This document shows positions 22,831 through 35,216 of a stretch of 64,000 nt of DNA, piece by piece. Source of the stretch: Dermatemys mawii. Its lineage: Eukaryota > Chordata > Testudines > Dermatemydidae. Numbering within the stretch: the first letter of the stretch is position 1; each line of letters opens with the position of its first letter. Both the position numbers and the translations under genes were made by a program. The stretch is taken from assembly GCA_007922305.1 (NCBI GenBank), contig ML677328.1, forward strand, positions 8,914,620 through 8,978,619, written 5' to 3'. Below the pieces are notes generated by a model that saw only the letters and a list, made by a program, of their open reading frames with translations, had not been told where the DNA came from and did not search any database.

Positions 22831-23270
22831 GTGAAAACTTTTATCAAAATTATTTGAAAATACGAGACAAGGAAATCCTTCTTCCACTGTATTTGTAAAA
22901 TACTCTTTCTAAACAAAGCAGATGTTTATTTCAAAGGAATTTCTGATCATCAAAAATTGTAAAGGTATTAGTAAAGGGAATTGGTACCATTAAAGATTAA
23001 TTTTAGGTAGGCAAAAAACTTCCCTATTGCTATTTTCATTTATGGCTTTCCTTGATAGTATTATGGAGTAGCAATAGCCTCTGTATAGTTAAGGTTGAAT
23101 CTAGCTTCTCATTTAAACTAAGCATCTCCATTTAATACATGTCACAGCCACATTTTTTAACATGCATACTAGAGAAGAAAGAAACTAAATTTAACATAAA
23201 GCATTGTGTGTTTAAAAGGCCCAGGAGGACGTAATTTAATAAGAACACCACACCCACATGGTGGTATGCA

Positions 23271-23980
23271 TGTGTGATGGAGAGGACTAGGCCCTGAGGC
23301 TCCCTGCTAGAGGCCTCAGGTCTTGCCACACCTGTCCTAGGAAAGGAGCAGTGGAGCTAAGTCCTCCATGTGACCTAGAGAGACTACAGGAAGCGGCCAA
23401 TGAGGAGTATGCAAAGGGCTAGCCAATCAGGCCATATTAAAAGGAGCTGCAGAGCCAGAGGTAGGCAGTTTCTTGCTGAAGTCAGGGGGGACAGGTGATG
23501 CTCCTGGCTGGACACAGGGAACTGGAGCACCACAGACAGCTGAGTACCGACAGGGACCGAGGGAGTGAGAGAGCTCCCTGCTGAGCCTGAATACAGAAGA
23601 ACTCTGAGCTAAGAATGAAACTTTTGGTGAAGGCTGGGGCCATGGAGAAGTTGCCCAGGGAACTGAAGGCAGTTTCATTAAAGGGACATGGTGGAGTGTG
23701 GCTGCTATTCTTAGGGCCCCTGGGCCGGGACCCAGAGTGGTGGGTGAGCCCGGGTCTCCCCTATAGGCCTCTCGGGAAGGGGCCTACAATTGGACAGCAA
23801 TAAACCCCCGAAAGGGAATCTGAACAGCTTACTGCTCCAACTGTGGTCAGAACAGCCCAGAGAGGGTGAAACCATTGCCCCCAGGGACAAAGCCCTGGTG
23901 TGCTCACAGGAGGTGGGTTCTATTGCGTTACAGCATTGTAAAAGGGTGCTTCCCAAGTGGAGAGAGTTATTAATTTAGCA
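23271..23980 (+). mobile_element. LTR-like repeat with two CCAAT boxes and TATA-like box
   Basis: Begins around tgtgatggagaggactagg. It carries gccaatg at 23396-23402, gccaatc at 23422-23428 and attaaaagg at 23436-23444, spaced as in a polymerase II promoter. The transcribed-like part is GC-richer, and its block 23640-23762 (ttgcccagggaactgaagg ... cctgggccgggacccagag) matches 11119-11240. This suggests a solo LTR or a promoter-bearing retroelement end. The 3' boundary and the duplication are not resolved. Short frames inside are not genes. Confidence 0.55.
23396..23444 (+). promoter_or_regulatory. double CCAAT plus TATA-like promoter of LTR-like repeat
   Basis: Two CCAAT boxes about 26 bp apart, then attaaaagg about 8 bp after the second. 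The order is right but the second box is unusually close to the TATA-like site. Confidence 0.4.
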
Positions 23981-24149
23981 TTGTTTCCAAAGGCCTTCTT
24001 TCTTCTGTGGCATGAATAGTAAAAATGTAGCTATTAAACAGAGGTGCTTACTCTAAGATGATTCATTAATGGCACTTTTTGCCACTCAGTCAAAGTAGGA
24101 GAAATTTCTAGTCTAGTATGAAACCCAGCAGTCTTTCATACTAGACTAC

Positions 24150-25160
24150 AAAGTCCATCATGGGTTCAACTAATGTCAAAAAAATCTGAAGTGTAATTCT
24201 GTGATGTTCTGGGGAATCTGTGTCTACAAGTTATGAGTCCTGGTTGATATTGTGAAGTTATTACAAAACTGCGTCAGGGAATGTCTCTATCTGGATGTAG
24301 AATCCACCATTTGCTGACATAGGCTGCAACTATTTACCTACCGGACCAGGGACAATGGAGAGTCATTAACCTTAACCACTGCACTCTGGACCAAACAATG
24401 GGTCTAAGATGGTTGGATGAAGCTAATTCTTCCACCTTCTTTTCAAGTGAGGGGAAGTAGAGAGAATGGAAAACACCTAAACAGGAAAAAAGAGACATGA
24501 CAAAGCAGGGGTTTAAGGGGACTCATAGGAAGATCAAAGGGGAAAGAGGAAAAAGATGAAAGGTCTGCAGGACCAACCAAGGGTTTTTGTTGTTGCTGTT
24601 ATTTTTTAAAGCGAGAGCTGTCTGGGCTGGAAAAACTCTGTGTTTCTGTAAATAAGTCATGAGCTGAATGGAAACTACTGTATCCTGGACACCTAATTGT
24701 GCCCAAGCCCAAAGAACTCTCCAGAGTAGTGGTGGAAAGGAACCTGAGAAAGGGAAATGTATATAGGTATGTTTATTATTTTGTATAGATCTGCGTACTT
24801 ATTGTACTAAGTGAAGAGTAATGATTTTTTAAAACCCAGCGCTAAGTCTGCCTGTGTATCTGTTCGCTCTCACTACTGTTTACCCTGGAGAGGTAAACTG
24901 TAAATCAGGAGGATCACACCTTCACTGTGGTTCTGGGGAAGAGCTGCTGGGAAGGCATGGCAGAGATGGTACCAGTTTCAGGGGCTAGGTAATTGGGCTG
25001 TGGAGTCCCCGCTCCAGGAGGGGTATCCAACATGAGATCTAAACCTGGAGTTCCTGCCTAGAGGCCCAAAGTCTAGGACAGTGCCTAAATTCTGCCTAGT
25101 CCCAGAATGTGAGGTTCAGCCTTTGGATCTCCTCACAGAAGTCTGGTGAATATCCAACAG
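24150..25160. other. unclassified GC-richer segment, possible retroelement remnant
   Basis: Purine-rich and GC-richer than its neighbours, with no open frame of note. It may be internal or LTR sequence linked to the repeat at 23271, but I see no defining motif. Confidence 0.25.
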
Positions 25161-28100
25161 GGGAAGCTCAACCAGCTCTCTGACAATTCTTACAAATTTA
25201 TAGCAACATCACAGAAAACTAACTTTCCAGGTAGACTACAGAGGTCCATGGAAAAGCCTGTTTGAAGCAAGCATATTGTCATTCTAGAAACGCTAAAGAA
25301 AGTTTATTTAGTGTTTTGCTGTCTAATTTTGATGCTTCTTTAAAAATGAAGAAAACTACTAGAAAGGCATTAAGGAACCTAACAATCAATATGCCAGGCA
25401 CATTCATGCCTTTCAAATTACACAAAAGAAAATTAAACAGACTACAATATTACACGGCAACAATGTCAAAAATCAATTATAAATTTCAGCTTCTTTGGCG
25501 TTCTGATACCATGGGAGTTGTTGTTTCCAAAGGAAATAATAGCAAGTGGAAGCAATAACTTTCATTTATTGCAGACATGGCACATCATTGAGTGTAAAAT
25601 CACATTATGCTGATTGGGAACATCACAAGTGCCTGTTTTTATGCATATGAGAAGCCTGTACTTGTATGTGTAGGGCAGCTTCAGACACTCATATTCCTGA
25701 GTATTTAATTATTTTCTGGCAACTTACTATATTTGGTAAACAATAGCTACTTTCAACTTGCTGAATGAAACCATAAAATCCACCCTAGAGCTTCAATATC
25801 TTTAAAATACACTTTATTTTTTTTGTATTTGTGTAATTGGGAAGTGTGGTAATCTTTACAAAGACTGTGTAATAGATTGATTTGTATAATATATACTATT
25901 ACTATACTTTTCTTAGTAATAAACCAAGTCGGTGTCTATTACATACACAATACAATACTATTGATTTTGGTAATCATGCATTCCTTATCTGGCAGGAGCA
26001 TTCATTCAGATGAATCCAAGTACACCACAAACTTTACTGACAAACACTCGATACAGACATAGGGATCAGCGACTTCACCCACTGCTGAACTGTGATCCTC
26101 TGTAGGGTAAAACACACCAACCATTCAACATCACAGCCATTCTCCAAAACAGTTCAAGACAGAAGGTGAAGAATGCTGCAACTAATTGAAACAACGGGGA
26201 ATTTAGGTAATCAGCATGTAGTAGTCAAAAATCAGAATTTGGGCAGGACATGGAGGCTCTGACAAAATGACCTTTAATAACTACAAACAGTCAAGGTCTT
26301 AGCTTTATGCCTTATCTAAAACCAACACATGACACAGCATCCATAAGACCACGCCAAGGCATGGATTTAATATTGAATTAGAGGTCAAAATGCCACCAAC
26401 CAAATCACCATTACCACAATTGTTTTCCTTCGAGATTCCTTTTGCTGGTACTCCCCAACTAGATTCTGCTTATCTTTCGAGATCTAATGAGATCACAACT
26501 TTAGGTGGAATGATTGCAGATTCTCTGTTTTCATGAACCAATTAAACAACTACTGGCAAAGTTTAAGATATACAAAACATTCTCATTTACAATTCTCAAG
26601 TACTGTTTCACTTTGATTACTGTTTACTGTAATTCTTGAAAAGTCTTCAAAAGCAACATCAAATGTAAGTTTTACTACAGATTTCTAAAATCTCAAATCT
26701 ATAATTACAATGATGATGAAAAATAGCAACAGTTGATTATTGTAATCTCCAAGGTTTTCCTATTTACCTAGAAGATTTCAAGTTTACCTCAAAATAGTTT
26801 CTTTTTTTTTCAAACATGTTGCACCTTCTGAAGTTATCAACAAGTCCATTTACTCTTTTACTTTCCACTTACTATGCTTTGCATGTGAATTCTATCCTAG
26901 AGTTTTTCTTTCTCAATGTATGACTGGAAGGTTAAGAAAGAGTTTGTGTATGCAATCCCCAACCATCTTTAATGGGATTGACTCAAGTAAATCAATTACC
27001 AACTGATGAAAGACTTAGCCTAGAATGTATTAGCTACAACCTTACACTGCAATGATCACATCTATAATGTCAAAGAATATCAACACCATGGTTATTTCTG
27101 TAGAAGACCAACAGTGAAAGTGGTAATGTTCATTGTTGTGTTTCATTTGTGCAAATGCTTCAGAAAACCATGTGATCCAAACTATTACTGTACTAATGGG
27201 GTAGGTAGATGAAAGCAGATCATATAGATATGATATATACCCAATGCTAAGTTTCCACTGAATTCCTTGAAGTATGTAGAAAACACTTGTATTTTACACA
27301 GCAATAAGAGAAGCAAAAAAAGCAGTCATAAGAGGGCAGTTGCCTTTTCTCCTACCAATGTCTGACCATAGATGGAGTTTGATTTTCACCCATTTAGTTA
27401 TGAGAATGCAACCGTCATCTATGAATGTCACATACAGACTAGAGAGTGACCTTGTATTATAGTATTCCTCCACAAAAAGCTGCCCAACTCTGTCAAAACA
27501 GTTCTCTAAAGTTGAAGCACCTGTTGCCAATTAGTCACTATATCATAACATATTATAGTCAACTGATTTGAAATCATGGCTATCTTTTCCCACTCACTAG
27601 GAGACCTAGGGGTATTATGCATGGTTCAAACAGAGATTCCAGAAATTTCATCCCAGTTTTATTTATTGCGAAGTACTCTTCCAAAATGTTTGGATCTTAG
27701 ACTAGGTTCTATCTACGTCCTCACAACATCACCACCACAATTTAGGAATATTTTCCCCAGGGCTGTTTTTAACATAATATCCTTTAACAACAGTGCAATT
27801 AAAAGTCTGCTCACCCCTGTACCATAGTTGCTTCCATTGGAGCTCAAATTTACTTCCCTAAAATAGCTTTCCAAGCTTTCATTAAGTTATACTTATCAAA
27901 TTTACATAAATGTATTAATTCCATATAAAAGTAAGATATTAAACCTTTTGTGTTATTAGTGAATAATAACTCTAATAATCCATTGTGATTAACTCTACAT
28001 TTTATTTTTACTCTCCAAATATCTTACTCACTCATTGCTCAGTGTAATTTTGTATTTGCATTAGCGTTATATGTTGGATTTTGAATTCTCTCTGTAGCTC

Positions 28101-28269
28101 TTCTATTTTTTCCTGTTTCTTTTCTAGAAACAGCTGACCTGTCACACCAATTTACTTTTGCTTTCCTTCCTTCTTTTTACAATTATCTGGCACTAGTGTT
28201 TGTGTTGAAGCCAGGATTCCTTCCTTTATAGGCATCTGGAGATATTATACATGGAAGAAGAAATACTAA
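25161..28269. other. non-coding DNA, nothing recognised
   Basis: Long AT-rich stretch. The 98-codon frame at 25262-25558 is Lys/Asn/Thr-rich, as expected by chance in AT-rich DNA. Confidence 0.45.
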
Positions 28270-28350
28270 TGCTCCTCTGAAACTAAGCTCAGGACCTCTA
28301 AATCTGAAGGCATGAGTATCTTCTGCTTGAGCTAAAGGACCAGCATCAAT
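28270..28350 (-). repeat. tRNA-derived SINE fragment
   Basis: Read on the minus strand: gtcctttagctcaagcagaa, then catgccttcagatttagagg, then tcctgagc. The first part resembles a polymerase III A box (TAGCTCAAGCAG), and ggtcctgagct sits where a B box would be. The spacing fits a tRNA-like head. It is diverged and cannot be a functional tRNA. Confidence 0.55.
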
Positions 28351-28679
28351 AGATCTGATGTAGTAGCAAACTCATAAACCTCAATATGTGATCTATCTAT
28401 TAATGAACAACTAAGAGATCTCTTCTGTTACTGTTGGTTATAGTGGAGACAGCATCTTCTCAATGTGTGAAATTCGCAACTGTACAGCCTAAAATAGAGT
28501 GTAAGGGGTGCATACGCTTTGGGGCTGGCCTTACAAATTTCATCCAAAGTAAGTTCAGGCACAAAGGTTTAAATGTGGTTGAGAGTGTTGGGTATAATGA
28601 AAAGAGAACACTGTTTTTAATAGTATTTCTTCTCGTTCAATCTGCCATTGTTGATGTGAATTCATGTTGAAAACAGAAA

Positions 28680-29160
28680 CTAGGCATGTCAATTAATCGC
28701 AGTTAACTCATGCACTTAACTAAAAATATTAATTGTGATTATTTGCAGTTTTAATCGCACTGTTAAACAATAGAAAACCAAGCGAAATAAAGTAAATATT
28801 TTTGGATGTTTTTTCTACATTTTCAAATAGATTGATTTTAATTACAATACAGAATACAAAGTGTACACTGCTCACGTTTTATTATTTTGATTAAAAATAT
28901 TTACACTGTAAAAATGATAAAAAAAGAAAGAGTATTTTTCAGTTCACCTCATACAAGTACTGTAGTGCAATCTCTTTATCATGAAAATGGAACATACAAA
29001 TGTAGATTTTTTTTGTTACATAATTACACTCAAAAACAAAACAATGCTTAACTTTAGAGCCTACAAGTCCACTGTACACTTTGTATTCTGTGTTGTAATT
29101 GAAATCAATCTCTTTGAAAATATAAAAATATAGAAAACATCCACAAATATTGAAATATTG
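28680..29160. mobile_element. palindromic hAT-derived element, right end lost
   Basis: The left part (taatcgcagttaa ... ttaatcgcactgttaaac) leads into a long subterminal inverted repeat. The segment 28796-28872 (tggatgttttttctacattt ... gaatacaaagtgtacactg) is the inverse of 29071-29152 (cactgtacactttgtattct ... gaaaacatcc). The centre (caagtactgtagtgcaatct, gagcctacaagtccact) matches what I recall of the 3' region of a turtle hAT family. The outer right end is replaced by an AAAT microsatellite. An 86-codon minus frame over it is not a gene. Confidence 0.7.
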
Positions 29161-29185
29161 AAATAAATAAATAAATAAAATATAA
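29155..29185. repeat. (AAAT)n microsatellite
   Basis: About four aaat units in sequence, at the broken right edge of the palindromic hAT element. Confidence 0.8.
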
Positions 29186-30394
29186 TATAACAAATACAAT
29201 ATATATATTTTGCTCTTTTCTTGCTAGATATTTGGTTAAAAATATGTAGCTAAGGGAACGTTTGTCCTTTTTGATCCATAATATTGATTTTTATTGTGTA
29301 TTGTAGAGACTTTTCACACTTTTGACAAGGGCTGAATTTACTAGTGTTGCTGCGGTAATGTTAAGTTCCCTAATGTGGCACGACCATTTTCAGGAAAAAG
29401 AGGAAAACTGTCTCTCTTGTCTAGTGTTCTGATGATCAGAGAGGTATCTGTTGTTTACTGAATTTTGTAAGGAAGCTATAAAATATTATAAAATATCATT
29501 TTGACAGATGTTGAACAGATACTTAGAGAAACTACAACAGAACAAGACAATCTTTCACTCCATATGTAAGTGTCTCTGCAGTTGTCATTCCAAGGCAGAT
29601 GAAATAAAAATGAATAATCAACAAAAACATTTTAAGAAATACAAAGTAAAAACAATTGAGAACCATGGACCTTTTCCAACTCTTGTTTTGTTTGATGTCT
29701 TTTCCTTTTGTGAAATTTAAGGAACTGACATTACAAAACCACAGAGATGAGCACCATTCTTGTTATTTTCTGCAATAGTCCTTTTAGCATTCTACTTTAT
29801 CACTAGGTACTACATAACAATGTGAAGGAGAAAACTAAAAGGAGAAATACTAAAATTCTGACATACTATGAAATTAATAAACCATGGAAATCTGACATTA
29901 CTGCAGATGCAGTGGATTAATTGCCTTCAGACATAGCTTTAATCACCATATCCCATAAAAATATAGAAACAAGGCTTTATTTTATTTTAGACAAAAAGTC
30001 TGCTATTTAATTCAGAAGTATCTACATTTCCTGCATGTGAACCACTGTTGCACTTGCCTTACAATAATTAGTATTTCAAAAAAATTACAGCTTCTTCATA
30101 ATTCTTTCTTTTAAATCAGGAGTCAAACAGAACTAGCACCCCCAACTGTCAATAAAAAGGCAACATAATTCCCACAAAAAAGCGCCAACTTTTAATTATC
30201 AAAAATTAAGAATTTAGGTATAAATCTATTATTTAACTAAACTTAGTTAAACTATGTTATATTTTATTAATGCATTTTTTCAATCAAACAATACAAAATT
30301 GTTTTACGAATATTAAGTTCACATCACCCTCTGAGATACAGTCATTAGACCAATTTTTATACATAGGTAATCTGAGTCATTTACATAAGGTCAG
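29186..30394. other. non-coding DNA, nothing recognised
   Basis: AT-rich with no named feature. Confidence 0.45.
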
Positions 30395-30465
30395 ACACTG
30401 AGTTTAGTTGCAAAGTCAGGCATAAGAACCCAGGAGTTCTGACTCTAATTCTGCTGTTGTAGTCA
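30395..30465 (-). repeat. MIR-type SINE fragment
   Basis: The + strand reads ataagaacccaggagttctg followed by actctaattctgctg, the inverse of the MIR head and start of core. Confidence 0.6.
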
Positions 30466-31032
30466 GTTGGTAATATTTTTTCTTCTTTTGGAAACCTAAG
30501 TATTTAGATTTTATGTTTGTGTTGTACAACACACACCTGCTAAGTGTCACACAAGATGCTTTTATCCCTCCAACACTCTCATAGCCCGTACTAAATGGAA
30601 CACATTCAGCGGGGCTGCAGGAATGGCCACCAGAGATTGGCTGAGAAAGCAACTACTGTCTTACTGCTCCTACTGCTGAACCTCAGCAGTGAGAGAGCAG
30701 CCAGGAAGAGCAAATTACACTGGCAGCAGCAGAAGGGGAATGTAAATTGAGAGGGGCCTAATTTCTCTTCCAGACTTTATCCCTAAGAACAGCCAGCCAG
30801 CCAGCCTTCTAACAAATTCCAGCTTCCACCCAGCCCTCAATCACCTCACCCAGTGGTCCCCACCATTCCATCTGAACACTCCTTCTCTCATGGAGTACTC
30901 CCAGCCATCACCATCTACCCCCAGATTCTCCCCAGCTGCACAAAGTATTCCTCCAACCACCTCACAAAATCAGACGTTGCTGATCAACTTCACTGAAGGG
31001 AATTTACCGAACTTGCAAGGAAAGATTAAAGT
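30466..31032. other. non-coding DNA, nothing recognised
   Basis: Slightly GC-richer, with a short CCAG run near 30790. No gene or named repeat. Confidence 0.4.
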
Positions 31033-31148
31033 ATAGGTAAGTGTGAAAAATTGGGATGGGGTGGGGAGAACGTAATAGGAGCCTATATAAGAAAAAGATC
31101 CCAAAATCGGGACTGTCCCTATAAAATCGGGACATTTGGTCACCTAAG
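31033..31148. mobile_element. short MITE 'gggacatttggtcacc' type, copy 1
   Basis: Reads gtgtgaaaaattgggatggg, taggagcctatataagaaaa, cgggactgtccctataaaat and gggacatttggtcacctaa. The copy at 46014-46138 has the same order of blocks and clearer CTAG.GTGA ends. Non-coding. Confidence 0.7.
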
Positions 31149-32096
31149 CTAAGAAGTAGCATGCATGCATATAGGCCTTTATTGTTTTAAACCTTTTCTC
31201 CAAGTGCTGTGTATGTTGGGATGAATGAAGAGACTGTTTTTGAGTCACTTGAATCAGCTGCTGTAGGTGTGAAAGAGCTTACGGCGCCAAACACAGTTGG
31301 GCCTAATATGTTAACATAGTTGCTGAATGAGGGCTTCCACCCAGAGATCCAGTCTAAGAGTGGTTGAACGATACGGCTCCAGCCTCAATGCAAAAAGTCA
31401 GGCCCATAACCTAAGGCCCACCACCCAACACCAGTCTAGTCCCTCAACACACCCCAACGTGCCAAGTTTTGTGAAGCTCCATGTTTTCTCCACACCGATA
31501 CCTCCTAATATTTCAAACACCTAAAGCAGAACACAGCACCACAGAGGTCTCACCCCTCCACAGATGGAAACACTGGGGTGGCCAGGCCTACCTTGAGATG
31601 CACTGCAGTCCCAGGTCATGGTGCACTAAGTCTGAGGTCCCCTGCAAAGTGGGATGGTCAGGGGCAAACCCACTTCCAGGCAGCCCTGGATGCAGGAAAG
31701 ATTCATGAATTGATTGGGAAGCCTCCCATTGAAGTTAATGATTTTTTTTATTTTAAAATCAGATCATTAAATGGTGTACATGTCTCACACTGATCTTCTG
31801 CCCTGGGTGAACATCCCAGGAGGAGTACGGGGGTGAGGGAGTTCGAGGGGGAGAGTGCATGTGAGCAACTGTTTCTCTCCTACATCCCCATTACAACAAA
31901 TTATATTTATACATGGTCCTACTAGTGAAATACAATGTTTTGGTAACAGTCATAATGCAGAACAGATACCTACCTAATAATCTAAAACTCCGAAGACTCA
32001 GGTGTGAATGTGGCTTTGTTCAACCCTAAAGATGTGTTGGTATTCTAAGGTTATGTCTTCACAGCAAGAAAAAGTATGTTTTACACTGTGATGACT
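31149..32096. other. non-coding DNA, nothing recognised
   Basis: 31380-31720 is GC-richer and C/A-rich on the + strand, with several short open frames, but I recognise no gene or repeat family. Confidence 0.4.
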
Positions 32097-32104
32097 ATCT
32101 AGAG
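32097..32104 (+). repeat. target-site duplication of hAT copy 2
   Basis: ATCTAGAG, exact repeat at 32935-32942. Confidence 0.95.
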
Positions 32105-32934
32105 CACGGGTGGGCAAACTACGGCCCACGGGCCGGATGCGGCCTGTGGGACCGTCCCACCCAGCCCCCTAGCCAGTGAGGCTGCCCCCGCCCCTCCCCC
32201 GGAGCCACGCAGCGCTGCGGCTGGGGCTGTGCGCTCCCCTGAGCCGCGCCATGTGGACAGCACTCCGGGGGCCGGGGCTGTGTCAGCCCCTCCCTGGAGC
32301 CGCACCACGTGAGTGGCACACTGAGCCCCTCTCCCGGAGCAGCGCCGCGGGGACGGCACTCCAGGGGCCGGCTGGGGCTGCACTGAGCCCCTCTCCCGGA
32401 GCCGCGCCACGTCTGGAGACCGGGAATGTGTGCTCCGCCCCTCCCCCGGAGCCACGCCACTGGGGCAGCACTCCGGGGGGCCGGGGCTGTGTGCTCCCCC
32501 TCTTCCCCCCGAGCCGGGCCAGCACTCATGGTAAGGGGGCAGAAGGGGATTGGAGGGTTCCAGGGTGGTGATTGGGGAGGGTTAGTCTGGAGGGGGCAGT
32601 CAGGGAGCAGGTGAGTTGGATAGGGGGTGGGGTTCTGGGGTGGTGGTTAGGGGGTGGGAGAGTGGATAGGGGCAGAGCAGTCAGGGGACAGGGAGCAGGG
32701 GAATTGGGTGGGGTTCTGGGGGTAGTTAGGGTTACATTCACAGTCAGGCTCATACAGTCTCTGGAAGGGACAGTCAGGGGATGGGAGGGGATTGGATGGA
32801 GATTCTGAGGGGGCAGTCAGGGGGCGGGAAGTGGGAGGGGGCCGGCTTGGGGGCAAGGCCTTCCCTTACCCGGCCCTCCATATAATTTTGTAGACCCAAT
32901 GTGGCCTTGGGGCCAAAAAGTTTGCCCACCCCTG
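32105..32934 (-). mobile_element. C-rich non-autonomous hAT element, copy 2 (830 bp)
   Basis: Inverse orientation to copy 1. The left end is cacgggtgggcaaactacgg; the right end is aaaaagtttgcccacccctg. It is flanked by ATCTAGAG at 32097-32104 and 32935-32942, a perfect 8-bp duplication. The interior is CpG-rich (32160-32520), then a G-rich minisatellite (ggggcagtcaggg-like units, 32530-32860). Overlapping open frames of up to 136 codons on both strands are products of GC-rich repeats and are not genes. Confidence 0.95.
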
Positions 32935-32942
32935 ATCTAGAG

Positions 32943-35216
32943 AGACATAAAATCTTAGTGGAGACAAGACACTATAGGTTTACCTCACTGTAGATAGTGG
33001 ATAAAAAAAATCTCATTGTCGATTTTAAAAACTACTTGTGCCCTTATCTCTACTAGAATTTTACATTGAGATAAGTAATTTGAGTTAGCAATTTTGATGT
33101 AATCAGCATCTACTTTTTGCAGTGAGGGCATAGCTTAAGAGTAGTCCACATCACAAGACTAGATAACAAAGGTACTGTAAATCAAGATAAGAATTCATTA
33201 GCAGAACTTTGTGACAAAGACTGGGAGTTCTCACTCACATTATCAGTTACATTCACGAGCACTAAAATTCTCTTATACCATAAGCACATTGCCTGATAAT
33301 ATCACAGGATTTTACAGAACTTGTAATACTATATAAATATAAAAATAACATAAGGACACAGGGTAATGCATTCCATTAAACTAATGTTAGTTTAAAAGCA
33401 ATAAAATGTTTTAATAGCAAAAAAGATACTCACTGTACTTTGAAAAATGGATGCTATGAGGCACTAAAAAAACATAGCCTACTTTGGTGCAAAACAGAAC
33501 AAACTTTTTTGCATTCATTTGATCTCCGATGTAATACATTGAGCCTTTCCCTCAGGAGACTTATATACATGAGTTTATGTTAGTAAATGAAATCATGAAT
33601 ATTCTGCAAAAAGACGATATTTTACATTAATATCACAGGGGGGAAAGGACCAGCTCTCAGTCACAAATGTGCAGATTCAGTGACTTCAGCAGACCTCAGT
33701 GACTGTGTGTGTGTGTAAAAAGAGCAGAATTTAGCCCAAGGAGGTTATCTACAGCATACATGTTTGATATTTAAAAATGTAACTGGGGCTCCTCTTGGGA
33801 TAATACAGCCATTGCATGTGCACAATTCTGACACAGTAGGTTAAAATATGTATTTACTTTTGTTCTTTACTTGTACATCAAAACATAAAATTATAAACTA
33901 TCAATTAATCTATCTGCTAATACTATCCCCATCAGTACAGCATGCAATTTTACAGATTAAATTACTGATTATTGTTTTTGTATTGATGGCTAATGTACTG
34001 ATGTATTTGGAACAATGGTATCTAAGTGTAAAATTCTGGCTCCATGGATGTCAATGGCAAAACTCCCATGGACTTCAATGGGGCCAGAAAAATTCTTCCC
34101 ATGAGTTCAGAGCCACCTTAGAAAATCAAGAGGGGATTAATAAACCTCAACTGCATGAGCTGCTAAGAAAGTTCTGTCTATCCACAAAACTCCACCAACA
34201 AAATTATCCCAGTGGATGTTAAGGAACAACATATTCAAGTAACCGGATACACCTAGTTAGAAGTGCTACATCATCAGAACCAGTTCTCATTGGAGGAGCT
34301 CTACTGAGGGCAAACAGCTTTTGAAAGCTTCCTTTTCCAAAGACCACACTTTTATGAGTGTGCTATACACACAAGAAATCAAACATACAATTTATGAGAT
34401 TTCGCTATGTCAGCAAATGATTTCTCTCTCCTCTCCTTATATCAAGCACATTTTTGAGTTCTGACCAATAGAAGCTAGCAATACTAGAAATCTTTCAAAG
34501 GAAAGATTGTAACACGATACTTTTCTTCCACTATGATACAGTCCAAGCAAACACTTTTTGTATTTATTTTCTCACTATCATAGTTCACAACATTTAAAAA
34601 AAATGAAATGTTAATGCAATACTGTCACAGCATCCAAATATCATGAGATCATTGACACTAGCTGAGATAAAATATTTAACATAACCACAATGCTTCTTTA
34701 TCTAGTACCTTCGTTTTCTTTGAGCTTTCAAAAAATGACTTTAGATTCCACATTTGCACTGGCAATGATGAGTTACAAGAAAAGGAATACATTTTAATAA
34801 GCCAAGGATTACATAAAATCAACAAGCTATACAAACTAGATATTAGCATATTTTTTGCTACTGATCACATTTCACCTCCATAACTGAAATTATGTCATTT
34901 GTGTTTCTTTGAGGTCTGATACTTTAAAGAATTTCAGTTGTGCAAATTATCCGAAAGCACATCAGATGTCAATTCAGACTATGAATAGGCTGTCATAAAT
35001 GAAACTATACAAAAAGAAAATTAGTATATAATGATGGTATACCATCAACAAAACAAGTCAAGGACAATATTACTGTGAAAGCTTTTATGCTATTTAATTT
35101 TATTTTTTAGAAATGGAAATACAGACTCAAGCAAATAAACATATTTTCCTTAGGGTTCAGGGGAAAAAAGGATATTATTTGATTACAGTACATCCTTGAC
35201 ACACCCTTGCCAAGCT
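32943..35216. other. non-coding DNA; contains a paralogue of the LTR target site
   Basis: AT-rich. 33931-34000 resembles the joined flanks of the LTR complex at 35261-37917. About 34040-34090 (atgtcaatggcaaaactccc) looks like an old palindromic repeat. A 124-codon frame at 33848-34222 spans these repeats and is not a gene. Confidence 0.45.

Noticed and set aside
28939..29199. 86-codon minus-strand frame rich in Tyr, Phe and Ile
   Set aside because: Translation of the AT-rich palindromic hAT relic; not a protein gene.
32099..32571. Overlapping frames of 118-136 codons on both strands
   Set aside because: They lie fully inside C-rich hAT copy 2. GC-rich repeats lack stops by composition, and the Pro/Arg/Gly-rich products match no domain.
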